A stretch of 64,000 nt of DNA, from assembly GCF_007754155.1 (NCBI RefSeq), contig NZ_CP037423.1, forward strand, positions 10,288,938 to 10,352,937. Direction: 5' to 3'. The stretch is from Stieleria neptunia (lineage in GTDB: Bacteria; Planctomycetota; Planctomycetia; Pirellulales; Pirellulaceae). The notes under the pieces were generated by a model. The model was not told where the DNA came from, did no database searches, and saw only the letters and a program-made list of their open reading frames with translations. Positions 9,466-18,132 of this stretch are shown piece by piece. Each line of letters opens with the position of its first letter. Position 1 is the first letter of the stretch. Position numbers and translations under genes: made by a program.

Positions 9466-11118
9466 ATGGTTTTCAAGCGACGTAAAACATTACTGCTGAT
9501 AACGTTGCTTGTCTTCGCAGGATGTCGCTCGCCGCAGCCTAGGTCGCACCGAACTGCGGACGCAACGATTCATTCGGCTTACAAGCCGGCGACTTCCGTT
9601 GCCGAGACGTTGCCTACGGTCAGGTTGGTGAGCCTTGATGCCGGTGCTGACAACGCAGCAACCAATCCGGTTGTGCAAATGGCTCAACCGCAGGCATTAC
9701 CTCCAGCCGAGTACACGTTTCAGCTATCACTCGATGAAGCGATTGGATTGGGACTCTCACAGAATCCCGACTTGGCGGCCGTGAGGGCGACTGAACCCGT
9801 GGCGAGTGCTGCGATGGGGGTTGCCAACACTTATATCTACAACCCGCAATTCCAAACGCAGGTCTTGCCTTACAGCCGTGATCGCAATGGCGAGGACGGA
9901 TCGGTCAGTCAGCAACATGTCGTCGTGCAAACGTTCGAGCTGGGCGGTCAACAGCAGCATCGTGAAGGGATGGCGGCGGCGAATTGGCGTCAGGTTCACA
10001 ACACAGTCAACCAAGCCGAACTGCTGAACATGGCTCAAACGACGCGGTTCTTCTTTGCCGCCTTGTATCAGCGTGAGCTTCGTGACCTCAATGCGGCGCT
10101 TGCGGAGATGAACGAGCAAATCATTGGTGTGATCGAGCGTCGTGAGAAAGCGGGCCAGTCGAACAAGGCAGACGTCGAGTTGGCCAAGCTGCAGTATCGC
10201 GCAACCCTACGACAGCAACGACTTGCCGAAGCGGGCTATCAAACGGCGATGTTGAGTTTGCGGAATCAACTGAACTTCGCTCCTGACGCGACGATCGACT
10301 TGGCGGGAAAGTGGACGAACTGGCAATGGCAACCGCTGGATGTTGTTGTCGGCATGGCTCAGCCCATGATGGCCTCCGAAGAACCGATAGACCATTTGCA
10401 GTTGGATTCACTGGACGATGCCTTCCTTCGTCAACTGGTAGCCAATCGTCCCGATGTTTTAGCGGCGCGTTCGGCAGTCTCGATGGCATCGGAAAACATG
10501 CGGTTGGCCGACGCGATGCGCTGCCCGAGTTTACAGGGCGGGCCGATGTTCCAACGTGACGATTCATCGACGGTGTTTTGGGGCGTCCAGGCACAAATTG
10601 ATATTCCTGTGGTCAACAACGGAAAACCACTGGTGCAGCAGCGACTGGCCGAACTGCGCCAACAGCAAATCACCGCAACACAGCTTGAAAACCGCGCGGT
10701 ACTGGAAGCACGCGCGGCGATCCAGCGATACGAGCGAGCGAGGCGTTTGGTCGAACAATCGCGAGCGGACTTTGATCGTGACCTGAACGAAGCGCTCCAG
10801 CCGTTTGAAGATCAATTCAAAGCCGGGCAGATTAACCTGCTGCAAGTTTTTGCGGCGCGGACGACGTTGATTCAGTCACAGCAAGGCTTTTTTGATCTGC
10901 TGAATGAATTGACATTGGCGATGGCCGATGTCACGCAGGCGACCGGAATGCAACCGCAGATGTTGGTGTCGATGACCGAGTCCGTTGCGACTGCCGAAAA
11001 CGCGACACTCGAAATGCCTTCGAGCAAAGATGCCGAGTCGGATAAGAAGGATGCGGCGAGCATGCCCAAGACGGACCAAGCCGAAGCAAGCTCGCTGAAA
11101 GAACTGCTTCAACCATGA
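9466..11118 (+). CDS. TolC-family outer-membrane efflux lipoprotein, set 2
   Basis: Outer-membrane channel of the second efflux system, about 550 residues. The N-terminus MVFKRRKTLLLITLLVFAGC is a lipoprotein signal with lipobox VFAGC; in-frame ATG 9457 or TTG 9442 would extend it slightly. Two OEP repeats with long helices follow (for example TFQLSLDEAIGLGLSQNP and the second half around RPDVLAARSAVSMASENMRL). The C-terminal 45 residues are polar and low in complexity (Glu/Lys/Ala/Ser rich). Sequence similarity to the set 1 channel is limited to the family level, so this is a separate paralogue and not part of the block duplication. The stop overlaps the start of the RND pump (ATGA), showing a tightly coupled operon. 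Confidence 0.9.
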   Translation: MVFKRRKTLLLITLLVFAGCRSPQPRSHRTADATIHSAYKPATSVAETLPTVRLVSLDAGADNAATNPVVQMAQPQALPPAEYTFQLSLDEAIGLGLSQNPDLAAVRATEPVASAAMGVANTYIYNPQFQTQVLPYSRDRNGEDGSVSQQHVVVQTFELGGQQQHREGMAAANWRQVHNTVNQAELLNMAQTTRFFFAALYQRELRDLNAALAEMNEQIIGVIERREKAGQSNKADVELAKLQYRATLRQQRLAEAGYQTAMLSLRNQLNFAPDATIDLAGKWTNWQWQPLDVVVGMAQPMMASEEPIDHLQLDSLDDAFLRQLVANRPDVLAARSAVSMASENMRLADAMRCPSLQGGPMFQRDDSSTVFWGVQAQIDIPVVNNGKPLVQQRLAELRQQQITATQLENRAVLEARAAIQRYERARRLVEQSRADFDRDLNEALQPFEDQFKAGQINLLQVFAARTTLIQSQQGFFDLLNELTLAMADVTQATGMQPQMLVSMTESVATAENATLEMPSSKDAESDKKDAASMPKTDQAEASSLKELLQP

Positions 11119-14100
11119 CCACCCAACCGGACTCCAAGGCTCACGTCCTGCTACGTTTCAGCAAGCCGATTCTGTTCCTAATCGTGGCGTTGTGCTTGGC
11201 CGGCGCGTATTCCGGTTACACGATGCCCTCGTCGGTGTTTCCACAAACTGATTTTCCTCGCGTCGTGATTCTGATCGACAACGGCGTGATGCCGGGCGAT
11301 GAGATGATGGCGACCGTGACGCGGCCGGTCGAAGAGTCGATGAAAGACATACCCGGCGCGATCAACATTCGCAGCACCACCGGTCGTGGTTCGGCTGCAA
11401 TCAACGTTTTCTTCGATTGGTCAACCGACATGACCGAAGCGGAACAGTACGTACTCGGTCGGCTATCGCAAATTCAATCCACGCTGCCGCCAACTGCTTC
11501 GGTACAAGTTCATCGGCTGACGTTTTCGGCCTTTCCGATTCTCGGCATCAGCCTGACCAGCGACACGCGACAGCCGACCGATTTGTGGGAGACGGCTCGT
11601 TACGATATCTACCCTCGGTTTTTGCGAATCCGAGGTGTCGCCCGCGTGAAATTGGTCGGTGGGCGTGTGCCAGAGTATCACGTGGTTGTCGATCCGACGC
11701 GGTTGGATGCCAACGGGCTTAGCTTCGCGCAGGTGACTCAGGCTCTTGCGGACACGAACCTGTTCACGCCTGCTGGGATGCACGAAGAGAACTATCAACT
11801 CTACCTGACGACCGTTGACAATCGTTTGCACACAGCCAAAGAGATCGAGGACGTGATCCTGGCGTGGGTCAATCAAGCTCCCGTACGTGTGCGTGATGTC
11901 GCCACGGTCGAGACCGGTTCGGCTCCGCAGTTCAATCGTGTCACGGCGGACGCGAAAGAAGCCGTGCTATTGAACATCTACGGCCAACCGGACTGCAACA
12001 CGGTTCAAATCGCCGAAGACCTGCATCGCGACCTGGAACAGCTCAAAAAAGAACTACCGCCCGACATGAAAATGGCGTTCTTTTACGATCAATCGCAGTT
12101 CGTGCGTGAGGGAGTACAAAGCGTTTGGGACGCGATCATCCTCGGATTGATTTTGTCGGTTGTCGTGCTGTTTGTGTTTTTGCGAAGTTGGCGAGCGACG
12201 TTGGTTGCCGCGATGGTGATTCCCGTCACCGTGCTGCTGACGTTGATCGGCATGAAGCTGCTCGGGATGAGTTTTAACCTGATGACGCTGGGAGGAATCG
12301 CGGCGGTTGTGGGGATCGTGATCGACGATGCGATTGTTGTCGTCGAAGCGATCTACGCAAAAGTCGAATCGGGAGAGCGACCGACGGCGGCTGTGAAAGA
12401 AGCAATTGCCGAAGTGGGGCCGGCCCTGGTGGGCAGCACTTTGACACCGGTCGTCGTATTCATTCCGCTGGCGTTCTTGGATGGTGTCGCGGGCGTCTTC
12501 TTTCGTGCGCTGGCGACGACGATGGTGATTGCGCTGTTAATCTCGTTGTTGTTGGCCGTTACGTGGACGCCGGTGACGGCGGGACTGCTGATTCGAGCAA
12601 GAAAGCAAGGTTGGCTTGGGCCATTGATTGCTAGGGTAACATTGCGGTTCCGACGTAGCCGAAGTCGCCAGACTTTGGACGAACCAAAGAACCAAACTCT
12701 GGCGAGTTCGGCTACAAAACATTCCGCTACGGAAGGTGGTCCGATCTTACGCGGACTCACCGCGATCTACGCCGCCATCATGCGAGTACTTCTACGCTGG
12801 TCCGCCGTCGCGATGATCGGAATCGTAGTGATTGCTGCCGGTGGTGGTTGGATTTATTTGCAACTCGAATCCGACTTTCTGCCGGCACAGGACGAAGGTG
12901 CGTTCGTGATCGACTACTTCTCGCGGCCCGGCACCAGTCTGACCGAAACCAATCGGATGCTGATGCACGTCGAAGCGATTCTGCACGAAGTCCCAGAGAT
13001 CGAAGGATTCTCGCGGCGAACCGGTGCAAGGTTGGCCTTTGCAATCGCGGAGCCGAACACGGGTGACTTCCTGGTTAAACTGAAACCGAATCGTAATCGC
13101 ACGACCGCTCAAGTGATCGAAGAAGTGCGAGCCAAAGCAAACGCGGCTGAACCTGCGTTGCAATTTGAATTCCCCGGCGTGCTGGGCGACTTGATTGGAG
13201 ACTTAACCTGGTCGCCCAACCCGGTCGAAATCAAACTCTATTCAACCAACATCGAATTACTCAAAGCGAAGGCGGCCGAAATCGCACAGACGATCGAGGC
13301 GATTCCCGGTGTGGTGGATGTCAACGACGGCTTAGTCGTCGCGGGGCCGACACTGCGTTTGAAAACCAACGTGGCCGAGGCCGCTCGCGTTGGATTGACG
13401 CCTCGAGCGCTTGGCAATGAAATCCAAGCAACCATGCTGGGCACCGTGTCGTCGTATGTGCTGCACGGCGACCGCATCTACAACGTGCGGGTGATGGCGT
13501 CGCCCCAATCGCACAGCAGTCAACAAGAGTTGGCGACGATGCCGCTGCGAACGCTCGCGGGAGCCAACATGACGGTTCGTGACGTGGCTCAGATCGAACA
13601 CGAGCCGGGCATGTTGGAAATGCACCGCGAAGACCTGCGGCAACTCGTGTCGGTCTCGGCTAGGTTCGAGAACATTGACATGGGAAGCGGGATCAGCGAA
13701 ATCAAAAAGGCGATTGCGTCCAAAGTGCAATTACCACCGGAGGCATCAATGGAGTTTGGCGGCCTTTACCAACAACAACAGGAATCGTTTCGCAATCTGG
13801 CTCTCGTGTTGGCGATGGCCCTCGTGCTTGTGTTCGGCGTGTTGATTTTAGAATTTCGCGGCTTCATGAAACCGATTGCGATCCTGGCCGGTTCCATTCT
13901 CGCCATGTTTGGTGTCGCAGCGGCATTGTGGTTAACCGGTACGACGCTAAATATCATTTCGTTCCTCGGAGCGATCATTGGAATCGGGATCACTGCGAAG
14001 AACGGTATCTTGATGTTGGATTACGTCGATCAGTTGATGGCTGACGGATTACCGCTGGATGAAGCCTTGATTCAATCAGGCCGTCGTCGTTTGCGTCCCG

Positions 14101-14315
14101 TGTTGATGACTTCGTTGACAACCTTTCTGGGCTTGTTGCCGTTGGCATACGGCGTCGGCGCGGGTGCCGACATGCTGCGTCCGATGGCGATCGCGGTGAT
14201 CGGCTCGTTATGCATGTCTCTGGTTTTGGCCCTGATCGCGACGCCAGTGTTTTACTACTTGATGGTGCGAATCGCGAACCGCATTAGGCGACGTAGAGTC
14301 GGAGAACAATCATGA
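11115..14315 (+). CDS. RND efflux pump permease, set 2
   Basis: Inner-membrane RND permease of 1066 residues, close to the family norm. It has the usual two six-helix halves, each with a large periplasmic porter loop. The TM4 motif GIVIDDAIVVVEAI contains the proton-relay Asp pair at about residues 404-405. The gene overlaps the tolC-like gene upstream and the adaptor downstream by 4 bp each (ATGA), so all three are co-translated. The sequence is nearer to the AcrB-like/HAE side than to CusA, so the substrate may be a small molecule, not a metal ion; this is uncertain. Within the cytoplasmic loop between the two halves (residues about 514-534) the reading frame passes through a palindromic repeat (12655-12715) without disruption. 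Confidence 0.92.
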   Translation: MTTQPDSKAHVLLRFSKPILFLIVALCLAGAYSGYTMPSSVFPQTDFPRVVILIDNGVMPGDEMMATVTRPVEESMKDIPGAINIRSTTGRGSAAINVFFDWSTDMTEAEQYVLGRLSQIQSTLPPTASVQVHRLTFSAFPILGISLTSDTRQPTDLWETARYDIYPRFLRIRGVARVKLVGGRVPEYHVVVDPTRLDANGLSFAQVTQALADTNLFTPAGMHEENYQLYLTTVDNRLHTAKEIEDVILAWVNQAPVRVRDVATVETGSAPQFNRVTADAKEAVLLNIYGQPDCNTVQIAEDLHRDLEQLKKELPPDMKMAFFYDQSQFVREGVQSVWDAIILGLILSVVVLFVFLRSWRATLVAAMVIPVTVLLTLIGMKLLGMSFNLMTLGGIAAVVGIVIDDAIVVVEAIYAKVESGERPTAAVKEAIAEVGPALVGSTLTPVVVFIPLAFLDGVAGVFFRALATTMVIALLISLLLAVTWTPVTAGLLIRARKQGWLGPLIARVTLRFRRSRSRQTLDEPKNQTLASSATKHSATEGGPILRGLTAIYAAIMRVLLRWSAVAMIGIVVIAAGGGWIYLQLESDFLPAQDEGAFVIDYFSRPGTSLTETNRMLMHVEAILHEVPEIEGFSRRTGARLAFAIAEPNTGDFLVKLKPNRNRTTAQVIEEVRAKANAAEPALQFEFPGVLGDLIGDLTWSPNPVEIKLYSTNIELLKAKAAEIAQTIEAIPGVVDVNDGLVVAGPTLRLKTNVAEAARVGLTPRALGNEIQATMLGTVSSYVLHGDRIYNVRVMASPQSHSSQQELATMPLRTLAGANMTVRDVAQIEHEPGMLEMHREDLRQLVSVSARFENIDMGSGISEIKKAIASKVQLPPEASMEFGGLYQQQQESFRNLALVLAMALVLVFGVLILEFRGFMKPIAILAGSILAMFGVAAALWLTGTTLNIISFLGAIIGIGITAKNGILMLDYVDQLMADGLPLDEALIQSGRRRLRPVLMTSLTTFLGLLPLAYGVGAGADMLRPMAIAVIGSLCMSLVLALIATPVFYYLMVRIANRIRRRRVGEQS
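12655..12715. repeat. Palindromic repeat inserted in frame within the set 2 RND gene
   Basis: Two inverted arms, GTAGCCGAAGTCGCCAGA... and its near-complement ...TCTGGCGAGTTCGGCTAC, flank a short centre of 13-15 bases. The 61-bp unit encodes an Arg/Ser/Gln-rich stretch in the loop between the two halves of the pump. Related half-sites lie at 24686-24756 and at about 8818 in intergenic DNA, so this is a dispersed element that landed inside a gene and was tolerated. Confidence 0.75.
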
Positions 14316-15574
14316 ACACCTTACGCTGGATGTTGTCACTATTAGTCCTCACCCTGGTTGGCTGCTCGCCGAAATCACCCGATGCGACAGCACCAATCGA
14401 CGAAGTACCCGCGCAGCCACCCGTGTCCGTTGAAGTCGCTACTGCCGAAATCACGACGCTTCGACCGTTGCTTGATCTGGTCGGCCAGATCGTCGCGATT
14501 CCCGAAAAGACGGCCGTGATCTCGCCACAACTCGGCGGCTGGGTCAGCAAACTGGATGTCGTCGAGGGCCAATCGGTCAAGGCAGACGAACTATTGGTGG
14601 AACTTGATACTCGATCCGCCCGAGTCGCCGTCGCCCGTGCCGAAGCAACCGTGGCCGAGAAAACAGCGGCAGTGAAGCGGCTCAAGAGCGGTTACTTGCC
14701 GGAAGAAATTGCCGGAGCGAAGCAGGACGCCAGCAACGCGGCGGCAACCGCCGATGCACTCAACAACGAGCTCCGCGCCTTGAAAGACCTACTCGACCGA
14801 AACGAAATCTCACCGGTCGTTTATCAAACCAAAGCCGAAGCCGCCAAATCAGCTGAAGCTGCACTCGCATCGGCACAAGAGAAAGTGAAGTTGCTCGAAG
14901 CCGGTACGCGGCCTGAAATGGTCGCCGAAGCTCAAGGCCAACTCGACGCCGCGAAAGCGGATCTCCAGCAAGCGAACCTGACACTGGATTGGTGTTCGAT
15001 CACCAGTCCCATGGATGGAGTGGTCGTTCAGTTACTAGCTCGACAAGGCCAGTTCTTCGATCGGGCCGTTTCGTTGGCAACGGTGATGAACCTCGACGAA
15101 GTGTTTGTGCAAATACGCATCCCTAGCACCCAGTTCGCGAAGATACGCGAAGGCACTGAAATCAAGATCGAATTGGCGTCGCTTCCCGGACGATCCTTCC
15201 CTGGCAAAGTCATCCGCATCAGCGGCCAAGCCGATCCGGCCACAGGCAACGTGGTCGTCTTCGCATTGGTTGAGAACAGCGACCACTTATTACGTCCCGG
15301 ACTCAGTTGCCAAGTGCATGTGTCGCTCCCCGAAGTCACCTCGGCCCTCGCCATCCCGGTCGCCGCCGTCGCAGACAATTCGGGGACGCCCGTGGTCACT
15401 ATCATCCGCAACAACAAAGCGTACGAAACCGCAGTCACACTCGGAGTCGAAACGAGCGACCAAGTACAAATTCTCAGCGGCCTCAAAACCGGCGACCAAG
15501 TCGCCACCGCCGGAGGTTATGGGCTCCCCGAAGGTTGCCCAGTGGAAATTGTGGATAGCCAGAAAAATGGATAG
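14312..15574 (+). CDS. RND efflux periplasmic adaptor, lipoprotein, set 2
   Basis: Membrane-fusion protein of 420 residues that completes the set 2 tripartite pump. It has a lipoprotein signal (MNTLRWMLSLLVLTLVGC), a first lipoyl half (ISPQLGGWVSKLDVVEGQSV), an extended alpha-hairpin of about 130 residues rich in Ala/Glu, the second lipoyl half (SITSPMDGVVVQLLARQGQF), and a beta-barrel plus membrane-proximal domain ending near VATAGGYGLPEGCPVEIV. It starts in an ATGA overlap with the pump gene. The last codons lie in a 16-bp tandem duplication (15553-15584) that supplies the stop codon; without it the protein would end one residue differently. Confidence 0.92.
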   Translation: MNTLRWMLSLLVLTLVGCSPKSPDATAPIDEVPAQPPVSVEVATAEITTLRPLLDLVGQIVAIPEKTAVISPQLGGWVSKLDVVEGQSVKADELLVELDTRSARVAVARAEATVAEKTAAVKRLKSGYLPEEIAGAKQDASNAAATADALNNELRALKDLLDRNEISPVVYQTKAEAAKSAEAALASAQEKVKLLEAGTRPEMVAEAQGQLDAAKADLQQANLTLDWCSITSPMDGVVVQLLARQGQFFDRAVSLATVMNLDEVFVQIRIPSTQFAKIREGTEIKIELASLPGRSFPGKVIRISGQADPATGNVVVFALVENSDHLLRPGLSCQVHVSLPEVTSALAIPVAAVADNSGTPVVTIIRNNKAYETAVTLGVETSDQVQILSGLKTGDQVATAGGYGLPEGCPVEIVDSQKNG

Positions 15575-15584
15575 CCAGAAAAAT
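15553..15584 (+). repeat. 16-bp perfect tandem duplication at adaptor 3' end
   Basis: GGATAGCCAGAAAAAT occurs twice in direct succession. The second copy provides the adaptor's TAG stop; the single-copy version would read into CGT TGA instead. A recent slippage event with almost no effect on the protein. Confidence 0.85.
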
Positions 15585-15722
15585 CGTTGATAAATAACAG
15601 AGAACGTTATCTCGATGTAACTCGCCTTGCAGACAAACTCTGCAAGTCAGTTCAATGTTGCATAGATTAGACCACGATGAAAGCGACTGTCGGTTACAAC
15701 CTTTTCGCAGAAAAGGAACGAC

Positions 15723-15842
15723 GTGTCAAAAACTTTGTCCACTACAAACCTTGATCCGCAAAAGGATGACGATTGTATTGAGAAACTCGCCGAGGTTTTC
15801 GACCAACTGTCGCAAGACAAAACACTGTCGCGGTCAGGTTGA
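15723..15842 (+). CDS. Short 39-codon reading frame, possibly a truncated gene start
   Basis: A GTG-started frame (MSKTLSTTNLDPQKDDDCIE...) with a good ribosome site (AAAAGGAACG) ends at a TGA. The P-type ATPase remnant continues in the same frame straight after that stop. It could be the 5' end of a gene whose remainder was replaced by the ATPase fragment, or a chance frame. No family recognised. Confidence 0.25.
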   Translation: MSKTLSTTNLDPQKDDDCIEKLAEVFDQLSQDKTLSRSG

Positions 15843-16171
15843 GCGATTCCCGATGGAACCGATTTGCAGAGCATCACCGGTCGCGGCATTCAGGCGACGG
15901 TCGAAGGAGACATCGTTCACATCGGCAAAGACGATCTGTTCGCCGAAGTCGACGGACCGCCGCTGCCAGATAGCGTTCGCGAGATCGTCGAATCGCTCGA
16001 AGAGAACGGACGGACAACCATGATCGTCCGGAGTGGCGATCGTTATCTCGGCGTGATCGGTTTGATGGACACACCCCGTGAAGCTTCCAAGCGAACAATC
16101 TTGCGGCTTCGCGAACTCGGTATCGAGCGGATGATTATGATCTCTGGCGACAACCAAAAGGACGCGGTCGC
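15843..16171 (+). pseudogene. Fragment of heavy-metal P-type ATPase
   Basis: About 110 codons correspond to the nucleotide-binding and start of the hinge region of a P1B-type metal ATPase: GTDLQSITGRGIQATVEGD..., then YLGVIGLMDTPR and ERMIMISGDNQKDAVAA, the last resembling the conserved GDN motif. The transmembrane helices, the CPx metal site and the DKTG phosphorylation motif are all absent, so it cannot act as a pump. At about 16171 the sequence switches abruptly to the antisense of a tolC-like gene. The junction falls on a shared GGCCGGC-like stretch, suggesting microhomology-mediated joining. Confidence 0.75.
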
Positions 16172-17008
16172 GGCCGGCAAGCGAGTGCTTGGTCGATAAC
16201 TTGCTGTTCGTCCAACGTCGGTAATGCCGGCGACTGCAGCGGCAACGGAACCAACGGCGTCGGCAATCGAGTCAAGCCGATCAACGTAGCCAACCGAGCT
16301 TCTGCAATCGCCACAGTTTGATCCTGCACCCCCGCCGCCGCTTTCGCATTCAAACGATCCACTTTGGCGGTGATCGTTTCCAATTCACTGATGTCGCCCT
16401 CTTTCAAACGCTTCTCGGTCACGTCGAATACCTCGCCACGAATCTGAAGAGCTTCTCGGGCGAGCTGAGCTTGCTGAGTCGCGACAGCCAGATCCGCGTA
16501 AGCAACGCGAACATTCCGCGCCAAATCGAGTCCGTTCTGGACGAGTGTTTCGCCGATGCGTCGGTACTCGCGGTTGGCGACTTTCACACGTGTTGGTCGC
16601 AACAAGTACGACTCGATCGGCGCGAACAACGTGTACTGTCCTTCTTTGGCACTGGTCGGAAAGTATGCAAGGAACTGAGGGTTCGCCAGCAGACTTGCCT
16701 GCACCGCGTCGCCATGTGCCATGCCGAGTTGGGCGAGTGCGGCTTGAAATGCCGAGTTGTTCGACAAGGCCGTCTGGACCGCCTCGTCTTCACTCAACCC
16801 ATCATCCAAGACAACCCCCCGGCGGGATCATTTGCTCTGCAGCTAGAACCGTTTGCGGGGTCACGCCAGTGCGGGTCGTAAGCTCGCGGGAGGGCAGGCC
16901 GGGATCGCAATAGGGTTGCGGCGATCTACAGCCCACGACGCCAGTCAATGCGAACAGAACAATCGCCAAGGATTGCCAAATCGGTGCTGTCACTGCCTTG
17001 GAAACCAT
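16171..17008 (-). pseudogene. Degenerate second copy of the set 1 tolC-like gene
   Basis: This is a diverged copy of the 5' half of the gene at 4445-5983. It begins MVSKAVTAPIWQSLAIVLFA with lipobox GVVGC. The frame breaks at a run of six C on the plus strand (16815-16820): reading G6 gives IPPGGCLG and a stop, whereas five G would restore IPPGVVLDDG as in the intact copy. Downstream the second frame (from DDGLSEDEAV) stays close to the parent for about 210 codons. The 3' half is gone, replaced at about 16171 by the P-type ATPase fragment. A sequencing error could explain the single-base shift, but not the truncation. Confidence 0.88.
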
Positions 17009-17143
17009 CCTTGGTTTCTCCAGTTATGAGGTCTGCGTCGTGATCGAAGTATCCGTACCTACAAGATCGACCTCGTAATTCGGTATGGTTAGTAGTACAC
17101 GGTCGACGCGAACGACCCAAATAATCGCAATAACCGGCCCCGA

Positions 17144-17161
17144 CTCTCACGGTCCTCTCAC
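17144..17161 (+). promoter_or_regulatory. Conserved TCTCA-N6-TCTCA repeat in duplicated block
   Basis: CTCTCACGGTCCTCTCAC, identical to 6119-6136, lies at the same distance before the PepSY copy B gene. Surrounding promoter DNA has diverged at many positions, so its exact conservation supports a functional binding site. Confidence 0.45.
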
Positions 17162-17235
17162 ATTGGATCGCTAACATTAACCGATAGCCGAAGCCATTGT
17201 GACTTTGGCACCGCCTCATCACGAAGGATTGAAAA

Positions 17236-17781
17236 ATGAAACGAATCATCGCCACTGCGGCCGTATGCACGATCGGCCTGTCGACCGCTTGGGCACTCAA
17301 ACCTGACCACCACGAAGGTCACGAAGCCGAAGCGACCAAGATCAAACTGACCGACGCACCGACCGCTGTCCAAACCGCCATCAAATCCGCTGCTGGCTCC
17401 GCTACGATGACCGACGTCGAAAAGGAAACTGAAGACGGGTTCACCTTGTACGAAGCCGCATGGAAAGTTGGCGACGTCGATCATGAGGTTAACGTCAACG
17501 AAGCCGGCGAAGTGATGGAAACCGAAATGTCCGTCTCCGGCGACGCGGTCCCCGCCGCAGTGCAAGCTGCCGCGATGAAGCATCTGCCCAAGGGTGCGAC
17601 CGCCGAGTTTGAAAAGAAGATGGTGGTGCTGTACGAAATCGAGGCGATGGTCGACGGCAAAGAAGTCGAGCTGCTGGTCGATCCATCCGGCCGCGTTATG
17701 GAATTGGAAGCCGATGATGATCACGACGACGAGGATGGAGATCATGACGACGACGATGATGACGAAGAAGACGATGATTGA
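17236..17781 (+). CDS. PepSY-like exported protein with acidic tail, copy B
   Basis: Intact 181-residue paralogue of the protein at 6211-6744, with the same signal peptide and two PepSY-like units. The N-terminal region after the signal has a His-rich patch (KPDHHEGHEAE). The C-terminal acidic tail is longer and more varied than in copy A, mixing Asp, Glu and two His. Bases 17410-17696 match copy A with one mismatch, while the 5' end and the downstream regulator copies have diverged much more, which suggests gene conversion. It is the only undamaged gene of the duplicated block, so it may still be expressed and useful. Confidence 0.8.
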   Translation: MKRIIATAAVCTIGLSTAWALKPDHHEGHEAEATKIKLTDAPTAVQTAIKSAAGSATMTDVEKETEDGFTLYEAAWKVGDVDHEVNVNEAGEVMETEMSVSGDAVPAAVQAAAMKHLPKGATAEFEKKMVVLYEIEAMVDGKEVELLVDPSGRVMELEADDDHDDEDGDHDDDDDDEEDDD

Positions 17782-17814
17782 TCTCGTCACCTCACGCTCC
17801 CTCCAGGATTGCCG

Positions 17815-18132
17815 ATGAGAGTGCTCGTCATCGAAGACTACGAACCGATTCGCAGCAGCGTTGTGCAAGCGCTCTGCGAAGACGGTTTCGCAGTCGATTC
17901 ATCCGCCGATGGACGTGATGGTATGTGGCGTTCCAAGTCGGGCGAACACGACGCCATCGTGCTCGACATCATGCTGCCTGATACCAGCGGTCTGGAAATC
18001 TTGCGAGAGCTTCGCGCCGGCAAGCAAACGACGCCGGTCCTGTTGCTAACAGCATTTGATGCCGTCGATCAGCGTGTTCGAGGTCTCGACAACGGTGCCG
18101 ACGACTACCTCGTCAAACCGTGTCGAGTTTGA
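17815..18132 (+). pseudogene. Response-regulator remnant (receiver domain only)
   Basis: The frame encodes a receiver domain (MRVLVIEDYEPIRSSVVQAL..., Asp51 in VLDIMLP) up to DDYLVKP and then stops after three further residues (CRV). The DNA-binding half is missing. Compared with the block A genes at 6748-8819, about 555 bp are deleted, joining the middle of the regulator to the periplasmic part of the kinase. A SD (CCAGGATTG) precedes the ATG at 17815. A stand-alone receiver could still be made and might act as a phosphate sink, but decay is the simpler reading. Confidence 0.85.
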
